64,000 nucleotides of DNA from Paraburkholderia atlantica (GTDB lineage: Bacteria > Pseudomonadota > Gammaproteobacteria > Burkholderiales > Burkholderiaceae): the NCBI RefSeq assembly GCF_009362785.1, contig NZ_WHNQ01000012.1:62001-126000 (forward strand), read 5' to 3'. Positions 17,484-26,740 of this stretch are shown here, piece after piece (position 1 is the stretch's first letter; every line of letters starts with the position of its first letter). Under the pieces are notes generated by a model. The model had not been told where the DNA came from. It saw only the letters and a program-made list of their open reading frames with translations, and made no database searches. The translations under genes were made by a program, and so were the position numbers.

Positions 17484-17503
17484 GCCGTAGTTCGGAGCCA
17501 ACC

Positions 17504-18466
17504 ATGAATTCCCCCCATCCAGTCGACGGCATGTCGACGCTGCCGCGCAGAGTGCTGATCGCAGTCGATTCGTCGGACGCATCTCGACAGGCGCTCGACT
17601 ACGCGCGAAACCTCCTTCCGTCCGGATGCGACGTCCGCCTCGTGAGCGTGGCCGAGAATCCCCACACGCTGTTTCCGACGGGTCGGCGCGTCGGCCACAT
17701 GCTGGATCTGGCGCGCGATGAATTGCTCCGCGATGCAGTCGAAGCGCTCGATCGGGCGAAGCGATCGCTGGCCGCGTGTGATGCACATATCGACACGGAA
17801 GTCATCGACCTCGCGAAGCGCGGCAACGACGTCGTGGATGCGCTGATCGATGCGGCCGACACATGGCGAGCCGACCTGATGGTGGTAGGCGCGCGTCAAC
17901 ACCAGGGGTTGCAGCGTTGGGCCGAGGGTACGGTGTCCGAACCGCTGACGAGACGTCTGCGCTGCCCGATGCTGGTCGTCCCGCAGAGCTACAGCGCGAC
18001 GCATAGCGAGTTGCCCGAGCGCATCCTGTTCGCGGTCGATGGAAGTTCTCAGTCGATGTCCGCATTGCAGTACGGAATACGCTTCGCTGCGTCCGACACT
18101 GAATTGCGAGCAGTCTATGTGATCGATCGCGCCGTGCGACTCTCCGATTGGATTCCGATCGATTCGCTCGAGGACTCGTTCGTCGGCGAAGGCAAGGATG
18201 CATTTGCCGCTGCGGAGCCGGTGCTGGCGCGCGCGTCGACGCGGGTCTCGACGGCGCTCGTCAGGACCAACCGGACCAACGATGACGTTGCTCATGCGAT
18301 CGTGCGCGAGGCGAGCGGCTGGGACGCGCAACTGATCGTGATGGGTACGCACGGCAGGCGCGGCATCACGCGCTGGATACTCGGCAGCGTCGCTGGGCGG
18401 GTCTTGCAAATTACGCAAACGCCACTGCTGCTCATCCACGCGAGCGACGCCGATTCCGGATCATGA
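17504..18466 (+). CDS. Universal stress protein with two UspA domains
   Basis: The 320-residue protein has two tandem UspA domains. The first (about 15-160) begins RRVLIAVDSSDASRQAL. The second (about 170-312) begins ERILFAVDGSSQSMSAL. The second domain ends with an ATP-type loop GTHGRRGITRWILGSVA, matching Gx2Gx9GS. In the first domain the equivalent loop is GARQHQGLQRWAEGTVS, lacking the second Gly spacing, so it probably does not bind ATP. Such proteins help survival under starvation or oxidative stress. A GGAGCC site precedes the ATG. Confidence 0.88.
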   Translation: MNSPHPVDGMSTLPRRVLIAVDSSDASRQALDYARNLLPSGCDVRLVSVAENPHTLFPTGRRVGHMLDLARDELLRDAVEALDRAKRSLAACDAHIDTEVIDLAKRGNDVVDALIDAADTWRADLMVVGARQHQGLQRWAEGTVSEPLTRRLRCPMLVVPQSYSATHSELPERILFAVDGSSQSMSALQYGIRFAASDTELRAVYVIDRAVRLSDWIPIDSLEDSFVGEGKDAFAAAEPVLARASTRVSTALVRTNRTNDDVAHAIVREASGWDAQLIVMGTHGRRGITRWILGSVAGRVLQITQTPLLLIHASDADSGS

Positions 18467-18491
18467 GCGCGTAGCGCCGCAGCAGCGCGGA

Positions 18492-19454
18492 CTACAGCGC
18501 CGCCTTCAGGCGCGTCCGTTTCGTATTCGGCAACGGCTCGTGCTGCATCGGCCCCTTGATGAGCTCGCTCATCGCGTCGCGTATCCAGCGGTTGGCCGGC
18601 TCGTGATGAAAGCGCGGATGCCAGTGCAGATAAAAATCGTACTTGGGCGCGGGGAAGGGTAACGGCAGCAGCTTGACGTTCACGAACTCCGCGAAGCGCC
18701 GCCCGACCGCCTGAGGCACCGCTGCGATCATGTCCGAGCCGGCGACGACGAACGGCACGCCGATAAAGCGCGGCACGCTGAAGCGCACGTTGATGCGAAT
18801 CCCGAGGCGTTCGTGCGTGCGAGCGAGCACGTCCTGCTCGCGGCCTTCCGGATGAATCATCACGTGCGCGGCCGCGCGGTACTGATCGAGCGACAGCGTG
18901 TCGCCGATTTCCGGATGATCTTCACGCGCGATACACACGTACGAATGCCGGTACAGCGCTTTGCGCTTCAGCGATTCGCTGTTCAAACCCGGAAAGTAGC
19001 CGATCGCGAGATCGACGTCGCCGCTCGCCAGACCTTCCTCCAGCTCCGGCATGCTGAGCGCGACGGTCTTGATGCTCACGTGCGGCGCGGTCTTGTCGAG
19101 AAAGTTCTGCAGCCTCGGCAGGAACACCATTTCCCCGATGTCCGACATACACAGCACGAAGCTGCGCGACGACTCGGCCGGGCGGAATTCGGGCATCGGC
19201 AGGATTTCCGTCTGCACGAGATCCAGCAGCCGCGCGACCGGATCACCGAGCGCCTGCGCGCGCGGCGTCGGCTCCATGCCGCGGCCCGTGCGCACGAACA
19301 GCGGGTCCTCGAACAGCTCGCGCAGCTTCGATAGCGCGTAGCTCATTGCCGGCTGGCTGAGCCCGATGCTGACGCCCGCCTGCGTCACATGCCGCTTTTT
19401 CAGCAGCGCATCGAACACTTTCAGCAGATTCAGGTCGACCTGACGAATATCCAT
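18492..19454 (-). CDS. LysR-family transcriptional regulator of the aconitase X operon
   Basis: The 320-residue protein starts MDIRQVDLNLLKVFDALLKK. Its winged helix-turn-helix (about 1-65) contains AGVSIGLSQPAMSYALSKLRE, and a periplasmic-binding-fold effector domain follows. It is transcribed divergently from the dehydratase gene at 19543 across an 88-base gap, the classical LysR layout. It most likely activates that operon when a pathway intermediate is bound, and may repress itself. Longer in-frame starts lie inside the operator region and were rejected. Confidence 0.88.
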   Translation of the reverse strand: MDIRQVDLNLLKVFDALLKKRHVTQAGVSIGLSQPAMSYALSKLRELFEDPLFVRTGRGMEPTPRAQALGDPVARLLDLVQTEILPMPEFRPAESSRSFVLCMSDIGEMVFLPRLQNFLDKTAPHVSIKTVALSMPELEEGLASGDVDLAIGYFPGLNSESLKRKALYRHSYVCIAREDHPEIGDTLSLDQYRAAAHVMIHPEGREQDVLARTHERLGIRINVRFSVPRFIGVPFVVAGSDMIAAVPQAVGRRFAEFVNVKLLPLPFPAPKYDFYLHWHPRFHHEPANRWIRDAMSELIKGPMQHEPLPNTKRTRLKAAL

Positions 19455-19481
19455 GGTTTGGATGATGCCTATCGATGTCAC

Positions 19482-19499
19482 ATAATTGACGGATTTTAT
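19482..19499. promoter_or_regulatory. Candidate LysR operator
   Basis: ATAATTGACGGATTTTAT is an inverted repeat (ATAA-N10-TTAT) containing a T-N11-A core, the usual LysR-binding pattern. It lies in the 88-base gap between the divergent regulator and dehydratase genes, in an AT-rich patch that probably also holds the promoter. Confidence 0.4.
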
Positions 19500-19542
19500 C
19501 GTGCTTCCTAACATCGTTTCCACAACAAAGGAGTGAGACGCC

Positions 19543-21258
19543 ATGTCCGATGGACGCAAGCCGCAACGCCCGTTGCGCAGCAATTTCCCGCGCGGTTCCT
19601 ACCTCGGCGCGGTGCGCGCCGCCCAATGGCGCAATCTCGGCATCAGCGAGGAAGACCTCGACAAGCCCAAAATCGCCATCGTCAATTCCTCGTCCGAACT
19701 CGCGACCTGCTTCAGCCATCTCGACGGCATCGCCGCACAACTGAAGCAGGCGATCCGCGCGGCGGGCGCGCTGCCGTTCGAAATCCGCACCGCGGCGCCG
19801 AGCGACTTCATCACCGGCGCGGGCGCGCGCGGCGCTTACATGCTGGCCGCGCGCGACCTCGTCACCAACGACATCGAAGTGGCCGTCGAAGGCGCGCAGC
19901 TCGACGGCATGGTGTGCCTCGCTTCGTGCGACAAGACCGTGCCGGGCCAATTGATGGCCGCGGCGCGGCTGAACATCCCGAGCATCGTCGTCGCGTGCGG
20001 CTATCAGCCGAGCGGCGAATTCCGCGGCGAGCACGTGGACATCGAGGACGTGTTCGTCGGCGCGATGCATACGCTGACCGGCACGCTGCCGGTCGAGGAC
20101 CTGATCGGCATGAGCCAGAACGCGATTCGCGGGCCGGGCGTCTGCTCGGGTCTCGGTACGGCGAACTCGATGCACATGGTCAGCGAGGCGCTCGGCATGT
20201 CATTGCCCGGCAGCACGCCGGTCGCCGCCAACAGCGACAGGATGTTCGCGTTCGTGCACGAAGCGGGCGCGCGCATCGTCGAGATGGTGCGCGACGACCT
20301 GAAGCCGCGCGACATCCTCACGCGCGGCGCGTTCGCGAATGCGGTGAAGACGGTGCTCGCGGTCGGCGGCTCGATCAACACGGTCAAGCACTTGCAGGCG
20401 GTCGCGGCCGAGGGCCAGCTCGACGTCGACGTGTACGCGCTGTTCGAGGAATTCGCCGCGCAGATTCCGGTGCTGACCGGCGTGCGTCCGGTCGGCTCGC
20501 ACACGATCGAGCAACTGGAGGCGGCGGGCGGCGGGCGCGGCGTGATGAAGCGGCTCGAAGCGTGGCTCGACACCGGCGCGCTGACGGTGACGGGGCGCAC
20601 GGTGAAGGACAACCTGGCCGATGTCCGGATCGCCGACGACGACGTGATCCGCCCGCCGGAGCGCGCGTTCGCGAATCATCCGGCCATCGTGCTGGTGCGC
20701 GGCAACCTGGCGCCGCAGGCCGGCATCGTGAAGTTCGGCATCTCGCCGACCAAGCAGCGCGCGTTCACCGGCGAGGCGATCTGCTTCTCGACCTCCGACG
20801 ATGCGATCGCGGCGATCAAGGACGGTCGCGTGCAACCGGGCAAGGTCGTCGTGATGCGCGGCGCGGGCGTGTGCGGCGGCCCGGCGATGGGCGGCGGCGC
20901 GTCGCGGGTGGTGTTCGCGATCGACGGCGCGGGCCTGTCCGAGCAGGTCGCGATGCTGACCGACGGGCATCTGTCGGGCCTCGTCTGCAAGGGGCTGGTG
21001 GTCGCGGAAGTGTCGCCGGAAGCGGCGACCGGCGGACCGCTCGCGTACGTCGAGGACGGCGACACGATCGAGATCGATCTCGAGCGGCGCGTCTGCGATC
21101 TGAAGGTCGACGAAGCCGAGCTGTCGCGCCGGCGCGCCGCATGGCAGCGTCCCGCGCCGGTCAACGACACCGGCTGGCTGAAGATCTATCGCGCGACGGT
21201 CGGCACGATGCCGCAAGGCGCGGTGCTCGGCGCGGACCGGCCGGCGCGGGGGCGCTGA
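19543..21258 (+). CDS. IlvD/Edd-family dehydratase (sugar-acid/dihydroxyacid dehydratase-like)
   Basis: The 571-residue protein is of IlvD/Edd size. Cluster cysteines appear as Cys56 (ELATCFSHLDG), Cys129 (LASCDKTVPG) and Cys201 (GVCSGLGTANSM), with the modified Lys131 next to Asp130. The metal-ligand region is PSDFITGAG. It should remove water from a 2,3-dihydroxy or sugar acid to give a 2-keto acid. It is the first gene of the operon; an AAAGGAGTGAG site precedes the ATG. It is diverged from biosynthetic IlvD (GLGTANS rather than GMGTANT), and the catabolic neighbours argue against branched-chain synthesis. Confidence 0.85.
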   Translation: MSDGRKPQRPLRSNFPRGSYLGAVRAAQWRNLGISEEDLDKPKIAIVNSSSELATCFSHLDGIAAQLKQAIRAAGALPFEIRTAAPSDFITGAGARGAYMLAARDLVTNDIEVAVEGAQLDGMVCLASCDKTVPGQLMAAARLNIPSIVVACGYQPSGEFRGEHVDIEDVFVGAMHTLTGTLPVEDLIGMSQNAIRGPGVCSGLGTANSMHMVSEALGMSLPGSTPVAANSDRMFAFVHEAGARIVEMVRDDLKPRDILTRGAFANAVKTVLAVGGSINTVKHLQAVAAEGQLDVDVYALFEEFAAQIPVLTGVRPVGSHTIEQLEAAGGGRGVMKRLEAWLDTGALTVTGRTVKDNLADVRIADDDVIRPPERAFANHPAIVLVRGNLAPQAGIVKFGISPTKQRAFTGEAICFSTSDDAIAAIKDGRVQPGKVVVMRGAGVCGGPAMGGGASRVVFAIDGAGLSEQVAMLTDGHLSGLVCKGLVVAEVSPEAATGGPLAYVEDGDTIEIDLERRVCDLKVDEAELSRRRAAWQRPAPVNDTGWLKIYRATVGTMPQGAVLGADRPARGR

Positions 21259-21259
21259 G

Positions 21260-22642
21260 ATGGGCGACGAAACCGTAATTGACATCGGCACGGTGATCGA
21301 GCGGCAGCAGACGAACCGCTTCGGCGTGCTGCTGATCGTCGCGATGGGCGTGATGATGATGACCGAGGGCTACGACCTCGCCGCGATGGCCTTCGCGGCC
21401 CCGGCGCTGAGCCGCGCGTGGCATCTCGAGCACGGCGTGCTCGGCCCGGTGTTCGGCGCATTCGTGTTCGGCACGATGATCGGTGCGTTCGTGCTCGGCT
21501 ATCTCGGCGACGTAATCGGCCGCAAGCGGATGATCGTGATCGGCAGCGTCGTGCTCGCGGGGTTCACGCTCGCGGCGTCGCGGGCCACCGCGCTCGACCA
21601 GTTGCTCGTGCTGCGTTTCCTCGCGGGCATCGGCATCGGCGGCGTGGTGCCGAACGCGATCGCGTACACGACCGAGTTCGCACCGAAGCGCTGGCGCGCC
21701 ACCTGGGTCACGCTGATGTACACCGGCTACACGATCGGCAGCAGCGTCGGCGGCCTCGTGTCCGCGTGGCTCGTGCCGAAATTCGGCTGGCAGGTGGTGT
21801 TCGTGATCGGCGGCATCGCGCCGCTCGTGTCGAGCGCGATGTTGTGGTTCGCGGTGCCGGAGTCGATCCGCTTTCTGACGCTCAAGGGCCGTCACGCGGA
21901 AGTCGCGCGAATCGTTGCACGTATCGCGCCGGGGTTCGCCGTCGCGCCGGGTGCGCGCTTCGTGACGGGCGGCGCTTCGCGTGGTGACGCGCATGGCGAC
22001 GGCGGCGACGGCTCGCTGCGACTGCTGTTCGCGGGACGGCTGCGCGCGCTGACGCCGGTGCTGTGGGGCGTGTACATCGCGAACTCGATGGCGCTGTTTT
22101 TCCTCAGCAGCTGGCTGCCGGTGCTGATCGAAAGCGTCGGCCTCGCACCGCGCGAGGCGGCGCTCGTATCGACGATGTTCCAGTTTGGCGGCACGCTCGG
22201 CGGCCTCGCGCTGATGCGCTTCGTCGACACGCGCGGCGCCATCATCATCACCGCGCTGCCGCTCGTCGGCACGCCCCTCGTCGCGCTGCTCGGCACCGGA
22301 TTGCCCGGCCCGATGCTGGTCGCGGCCGTGTTCCTGACCGGCTTCACGGTGGTCGGCACGCAGTTCGGCCTGAACGCGGTCGCGGCGCTCGTCTATCCGA
22401 CCGCGCTGCGCGCGAAGGGCACCGGCGCGGCGGTCGGCATCCAGAAGATCGGCGCGATCGCCGGGCCGGTGATCGGCGGGATGCTGATGTCCGCGCATCT
22501 GCCGGTCGAGCAACTGTTCTTCCTCGGCGCGGTGCCGGTCGCGTTCGTCGCGGTGCTCGCGTTCGCTCTCGGCCGTCTGCATCGTCGCCGCGACGATGCC
22601 GCGCCGGACAACCCTCAAACAGGAGCAGCCCATGTCGCTTGA
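21260..22642 (+). CDS. MFS transporter, aromatic acid:H+ symporter (AAHS) type, copy 1
   Basis: The 460-residue, 12-helix transporter has AAHS-type signatures. There is an acidic residue in TEGYDLAAMAFAAPAL of helix 1, GYLGDVIGRKRM in the first cytoplasmic loop, and PESIRFLTLKG before the central loop. The family imports organic or aromatic acids with protons. It starts one base after the dehydratase stop, so the two are coupled. A paralogue lies downstream in the same operon (26875). Its partners contain no ring-cleavage enzyme, so the substrate may be a non-aromatic acid. Confidence 0.88.
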   Translation: MGDETVIDIGTVIERQQTNRFGVLLIVAMGVMMMTEGYDLAAMAFAAPALSRAWHLEHGVLGPVFGAFVFGTMIGAFVLGYLGDVIGRKRMIVIGSVVLAGFTLAASRATALDQLLVLRFLAGIGIGGVVPNAIAYTTEFAPKRWRATWVTLMYTGYTIGSSVGGLVSAWLVPKFGWQVVFVIGGIAPLVSSAMLWFAVPESIRFLTLKGRHAEVARIVARIAPGFAVAPGARFVTGGASRGDAHGDGGDGSLRLLFAGRLRALTPVLWGVYIANSMALFFLSSWLPVLIESVGLAPREAALVSTMFQFGGTLGGLALMRFVDTRGAIIITALPLVGTPLVALLGTGLPGPMLVAAVFLTGFTVVGTQFGLNAVAALVYPTALRAKGTGAAVGIQKIGAIAGPVIGGMLMSAHLPVEQLFFLGAVPVAFVAVLAFALGRLHRRRDDAAPDNPQTGAAHVA

Positions 22643-23549
22643 AGTCGTTCCCATTGACGCCGCGCATCCGGATTTCGTTGGCCTCGCCAGCGGCATCGAT
22701 CTGACGGCGCCCGTTTCCGAACAGCTTGCGTGTGCGATCGACGCCGCGATGAACCGCTACGCCGTGTTGGTGTTCCGCGGTCAGCCGCTTACTCAGGACC
22801 AGCAGCTGGCGTTCGCGCGCTCGCTCGGGCCGCTCGACCTCGGTTTCAAGCGCGTCGCGCGTCCGCATGCGCGGCTCGCGTACCAGGAGCTCGCGGACAT
22901 TTCGAACGTCGACGAGTCCGGACAGATCGCGGACCGCGCGCACCGGCGCATCGTCGGCAATCTGGCGAACCAGTTGTGGCATAGCGACAGCTCGTTCCAG
23001 CAGCCGGCCGCGCGCTATTCGATGCTGCACGCGGTGGTCGTGCCGGAGTCGGGCGGCGAAACCGAGTACGCGGACATGCGCGCCGCGTGGGATGCGCTCG
23101 AACCGCGCGAGCAGCGCGAACTCGAAGGGCTCGAAGCAGAGCACTACGCGCTGCACTCGCGCTTCCTGCTCGGCGACACCGACTACAGCGACGAGCAGCG
23201 CAACGCATTGCCGCCGGTGCGCTGGCCGCTGGTGCGCGAGCACGCCGGTTCGGGACGCCGGCACCTGTTCATCGGCGCACACGCGACGCATATCGCCGAT
23301 CGCACGCTTGCCGAAGGACGCGTGCTGCTGATGGACCTGCTCGAACACGCGACCGCGCGCCGCTTCGTGTATTCGCATCGCTGGCAGCCCGGCGACCTCG
23401 TGATCTGGGACAACCGCTGCACGCTGCACCGCGGCCGCCGCCACGATCTATCGGTGCGCCGCGAACTGCGGCGCGCGACGACGGTCGACATCGACCGGCA
23501 CGCGGCGTCGCAAGCGGAGCAACTCGAACCTGCCCACGGAGTGCGCTAA
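22632..23549 (+). CDS. TauD/TfdA-family 2-oxoglutarate dioxygenase
   Basis: The 305-residue protein has the facial triad His117-x-Asp119 (LWHSDSSF) and His266 (CTLHRGRR), with arginines at 277-281 fit to bind 2-oxoglutarate. FRGQPLTQDQQLAFA is typical of the family's N-terminal half. These Fe(II) enzymes hydroxylate a substrate carbon and may release a leaving group, as TfdA does from ether-linked acids. The ATG at 22632 follows an AACAGGAGCAGCC site and overlaps the transporter stop by 11 bases. Its role here could be to create the hydroxyl group the dehydratases need. Confidence 0.88.
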   Translation: MSLEVVPIDAAHPDFVGLASGIDLTAPVSEQLACAIDAAMNRYAVLVFRGQPLTQDQQLAFARSLGPLDLGFKRVARPHARLAYQELADISNVDESGQIADRAHRRIVGNLANQLWHSDSSFQQPAARYSMLHAVVVPESGGETEYADMRAAWDALEPREQRELEGLEAEHYALHSRFLLGDTDYSDEQRNALPPVRWPLVREHAGSGRRHLFIGAHATHIADRTLAEGRVLLMDLLEHATARRFVYSHRWQPGDLVIWDNRCTLHRGRRHDLSVRRELRRATTVDIDRHAASQAEQLEPAHGVR

Positions 23550-24836
23550 ATGCAGCTGAACGACGACGAACGGGCGATGCTCGACGGCCGCGACGGCCCG
23601 GCCGTGCAGCGCGCGATGGATCTGCTGGTGCGCTACGGCGAAGCGCTCGGCGCGCCCCGGCTGGTGGACACGAACAACGTATGCGGCACGGTCGGCGCGA
23701 CGATGCCGTTCCTGCGCGATTACGCCGCGAAGCACGGCGGCCTCGACGCGGTGTTTTCCGAATTCAACCTCGATAGTCCGGAGGTGGTCGAGGTGCCGAA
23801 GGCCAAGGTGTTCAGCAGCCATCTGCAGCAGGGGCTCGACCCGCAGCATGCGCAGCGTCAGGGCATCGACGGCGAGGTCGTGAAGCTGTACCGCCAGGGC
23901 GAGGCGTTCACGGGGCGGCTCGGCATTCAGCCGCTGAACACCTGCGCGCCGTATCTGACCGGTAACGTGCCGGTGCGCGGCGAGCATTGCGCGTGGATGG
24001 AGTCGTCGGCGGTCATCTACATCAACGCGGTGCTCGGCGCGCGTACCAACGCGGAAGGGCGCGAGAGCACCGGCGCCGCGATGCTGACCGGCAAGATTCC
24101 GTACTGGGGTCTGCACCTCGACGAAAACCGCGGCGGCACGCATCTGATCGAGCTCGACATCGACGTGAAGACGGTGCAGGACTGGGGACTGCTCGGCTAC
24201 TACGTCGGCGAGCTCGTGCAGGACCGGATTCCGGTGATCGACGGGTTGCGCGGCGTGCCGAACCTGCCGAAGCTCAAGCACTTCGGCGCGGCCGCGGCGT
24301 CCTCGGGCGGCGTCGAGATGTACCACATCGTCGGCCAGACGCCGGAGGCGCGCACGCGCGACGAAGCGTTCCGCGGCCGCAAGCCTCTGGAGACGATTCG
24401 CTATGGCGCGGCCGAGCGGCGCCTCGCATACGAGCGCGTGAACACCACCGCGAAAGACGCGCAGGTCGACTTCGTGATGCTCGGCTGCCCGCACTATTCG
24501 ATCGAGCAGATCTGGGAGGTCTGCCAGTTGCTCGAAGGCCGCCGCATCGGCGCGAATACCGAACTGTGGATCTTCACCGCGCGCGCGACCCGTCAGCTCG
24601 CGGACCAGGCCGGCTATACGAAGCTGATCGAGGATGCGGGCGGTGTGCTGATGACCGACACCTGCTCGGCGATCGGCCGCGTGATGCCGAAAGGCACGCG
24701 CGTCGTCGCGCTCGACTCGGCGAAGCAGGCGCACTACCTGCCCGCGATCATGGGCGTGCAGGCCTGGTTCGGCACCACCGCCGATTGCATCGAGGCCGCG
24801 GTGAGCGGCCGCTGGACTGGAGGGCTGGCCGCATGA
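23550..24836 (+). CDS. Aconitase X catalytic (large) subunit
   Basis: The 428-residue protein matches the AcnX catalytic domain (formerly DUF521). Recognisable segments are NNVCGTVGATMPFLRDYA, NTCAPYLTGNVP, ESSAVIYINAVLGARTN, LGCPHYSIEQIWEV and DTCSAIG. The family contains Fe-S dehydratases; characterised members are cis-3-hydroxy-L-proline dehydratase and an archaeal mevalonate 5-phosphate dehydratase. It begins at the base after the dioxygenase stop and overlaps the small-subunit start by four bases. No proline racemase or imine reductase is nearby, so hydroxyproline is not a safe substrate call. Confidence 0.88.
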   Translation: MQLNDDERAMLDGRDGPAVQRAMDLLVRYGEALGAPRLVDTNNVCGTVGATMPFLRDYAAKHGGLDAVFSEFNLDSPEVVEVPKAKVFSSHLQQGLDPQHAQRQGIDGEVVKLYRQGEAFTGRLGIQPLNTCAPYLTGNVPVRGEHCAWMESSAVIYINAVLGARTNAEGRESTGAAMLTGKIPYWGLHLDENRGGTHLIELDIDVKTVQDWGLLGYYVGELVQDRIPVIDGLRGVPNLPKLKHFGAAAASSGGVEMYHIVGQTPEARTRDEAFRGRKPLETIRYGAAERRLAYERVNTTAKDAQVDFVMLGCPHYSIEQIWEVCQLLEGRRIGANTELWIFTARATRQLADQAGYTKLIEDAGGVLMTDTCSAIGRVMPKGTRVVALDSAKQAHYLPAIMGVQAWFGTTADCIEAAVSGRWTGGLAA

Positions 24837-25348
24837 GCACGAACCACGAGACGAATGGCACGTTAGGCACACCGACGCCGGCCGCAGCTGAGCCGGCCGC
24901 ACCTGAGCCGGCCGCACCTAAGCCGGCCGCACCGATCGTGTTGCGCGGACGCAAGGTGGTCGGCGGCTGTGTCGAGGGCGAGGCGCTCGTCACGCGCGAT
25001 CGCATTTCCGGCTGGGGCGGCATCGACCCGCGCACCGGCACGATCATCGAGACCCGTCACGAACTGCGCGGCCAGAGCTTCGCGAACAAGGTGCTGGTGT
25101 TTCCCGGCGCGAAGGGTTCGTCGGGCTGGTCGAGCCAGTTCCATATCGCGCGGATCGCCGGCACTGCGCCGGCCGCGATGCTGTTCAACGAAATGACCAC
25201 GAAGATCGCGCTCGGCGCGGTGGTGAGCCATGCGCCGTCGCTGACCGAGTTCGACATCGATCCGCTCGACGTGATCGAAACCGGCGACTGGGTTCGCGTC
25301 GATGCCGAGCGTGGCGTCGTCGAAGTGCTCAAACGCAGCCGCGCCTGA
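24833..25348 (+). CDS. Aconitase X swivel (small) subunit, DUF126 type
   Basis: The 171-residue protein carries the DUF126 swivel fold, with VLRGRKVVGGCVEGEALVT, GGIDPRTGTI and PGAKGSSGWSS, the last aligning with the family's Ser-rich active-site loop. The N-terminal 35 residues form an Ala/Pro linker encoded by a 15-bp triplication, which is unusual for this short family. The start overlaps the large-subunit stop (ATGA). Two separate genes indicate the two-subunit form of AcnX. Confidence 0.87.
   Translation: MSTNHETNGTLGTPTPAAAEPAAPEPAAPKPAAPIVLRGRKVVGGCVEGEALVTRDRISGWGGIDPRTGTIIETRHELRGQSFANKVLVFPGAKGSSGWSSQFHIARIAGTAPAAMLFNEMTTKIALGAVVSHAPSLTEFDIDPLDVIETGDWVRVDAERGVVEVLKRSRA
24888..24932 (+). 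repeat. 15-bp tandem triplication in the aconitase X small-subunit gene
   Basis: CTGAGCCGGCCGCAC is repeated at 24888-24902 and 24903-24917, with a one-base variant (CTAAGCCGGCCGCAC) at 24918-24932. It is in frame and encodes the repeated (E/K)PAAP linker. Confidence 0.9.
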
Positions 25349-25406
25349 TTTCGCCGCGCGGGCAGCACCGCGCGCAACCGCGATGGTTTCTCAAGGAGGA
25401 AATGTT

Positions 25407-26708
25407 TTGAAGACTGGTACTCGTATCGTCCGCCGCGGCGGCCAACCGACGGGCTGGAAACTCGACGCCGACGTGTGCATCGTCGGCGCGGGCATCGCCG
25501 GCACGTCGGCTGCGCTCGAAGCGGCCGCGCTTGGCCGCAAGGTCGTGCTGGTGGATAGCCTGCCCGCGCTCGGCGGCCAGGCGGTCAACTCGATCATCGG
25601 CACGTTCTGCGGGCTGTTCTCGAACGGGCCGCAGCGCTTCCAGGTCACGCACGGCATCGCGGACGGCATCCTGCGCGATCTCGGCGACAAGGGCGCGCTG
25701 CACTACAAGGAAGGGCCGCTGACGACCGTCGTGCTGTACGACGAAGTCGCGCTCGCGCGCTGGATCGAGCAGAAGATTCTCGATGCCGGCATCACCGTCG
25801 TACTCGGCGCGGTGTTGCGCGACGTCGTGCGCGAAGGGCGGCGGGTGCGCGAGCTCGAAGTCGCGACGCGCTACGGCGACGTGCGCATCGCGGCGAACGG
25901 CTTCGTCGATGCGAGCGGCGATGCGGCGCTCACCTGGCTGGCCGGCTTCGACTGCCAGGAGCCGGAAACGCCGATTCGCGGCACGCAGATGATCGTGCTC
26001 GAGAACCTCGACGAAACCGATCTGCCGACGCCGCCCGCGTTTCGCGAGCGCGTCGAGGAAAAGGCGCACGCGTATGGGCTGGAGCGCAAGGACGGGCTCG
26101 TGTTCTATTTCCGTGGCCGCAATATCGGCATCGCGAACATGACGCACATCGAGACGCCGCTCGAACCGATGGCGGCGTCCCGCACGGCGCTGGTCGGCCG
26201 CGACCAGGCAGACCGCGCGTTCGAGTTTCTGCGCGCGGAGTATCCGCACATTTATCGCAACGCGCACATCCGCAGCTATGGCCTGCCGGGCATTCGGCAG
26301 ACCCGCTGGATCGTCGGCGCGCAACAGTTGAGCTCCGACGACGTGATCGCCGCCCGGCAGTTTCCCGACGCGGTCGCGCGCACGTCGTGGCCGATCGAAT
26401 TGCACGATCGCGCCGAAGGCTACGAATGGAAGCCGTTCGGCGACGACCATCTGCATACCGTGCCGTTCGGCAGCCTCGTCGTGAAGGACGCGGACAACCT
26501 GATCGCGGCCGGCCGCTGCATCGACGCGGATGCGACCGCGCTGTCGAGCGTGCGGGTGATGGGGCCGTGCATCGCGATGGGCGCGGCGGCCGCGCATGCG
26601 TTCGATCTCGCCGATGGCGGCAGCGTCCATGACATCGATCGCGGCATGCTGCGCGAGCGGCTCGCCGACAACGTCGATCGTATCGATCCGCCGCATCTGA
26701 AGAACTGA
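25407..26708 (+). CDS. FAD-dependent oxidoreductase with TTG start
   Basis: The 433-residue protein has a Rossmann FAD motif, CIVGAGIAGTSAALEAA (Gly27-Ala-Gly-Ile-Ala-Gly32), then LVDSLPALGGQAVNS. A C-terminal RCIDADATALSSVRVMGPCIAMG motif is typical of FAD_oxidored-type proteins. It should oxidise or reduce an organic acid in the same pathway. The start is TTG at 25407 with a perfect AAGGAGG seven bases upstream. The only in-frame ATG nearby (25383) lies before this site and lacks one. The gene follows the aconitase X subunits by 58 bases. Confidence 0.85.
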   Translation: MKTGTRIVRRGGQPTGWKLDADVCIVGAGIAGTSAALEAAALGRKVVLVDSLPALGGQAVNSIIGTFCGLFSNGPQRFQVTHGIADGILRDLGDKGALHYKEGPLTTVVLYDEVALARWIEQKILDAGITVVLGAVLRDVVREGRRVRELEVATRYGDVRIAANGFVDASGDAALTWLAGFDCQEPETPIRGTQMIVLENLDETDLPTPPAFRERVEEKAHAYGLERKDGLVFYFRGRNIGIANMTHIETPLEPMAASRTALVGRDQADRAFEFLRAEYPHIYRNAHIRSYGLPGIRQTRWIVGAQQLSSDDVIAARQFPDAVARTSWPIELHDRAEGYEWKPFGDDHLHTVPFGSLVVKDADNLIAAGRCIDADATALSSVRVMGPCIAMGAAAAHAFDLADGGSVHDIDRGMLRERLADNVDRIDPPHLKN

Positions 26709-26740
26709 CGCACGACCCGCCGGCGGCGCGGAAATACCAA

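Noticed and set aside
22632..24836. Hydroxyproline catabolism as the role of the aconitase X operon
   Set aside because: The racemase, imine reductase and deaminase expected for that route are absent, and the other enzymes do not fit it.
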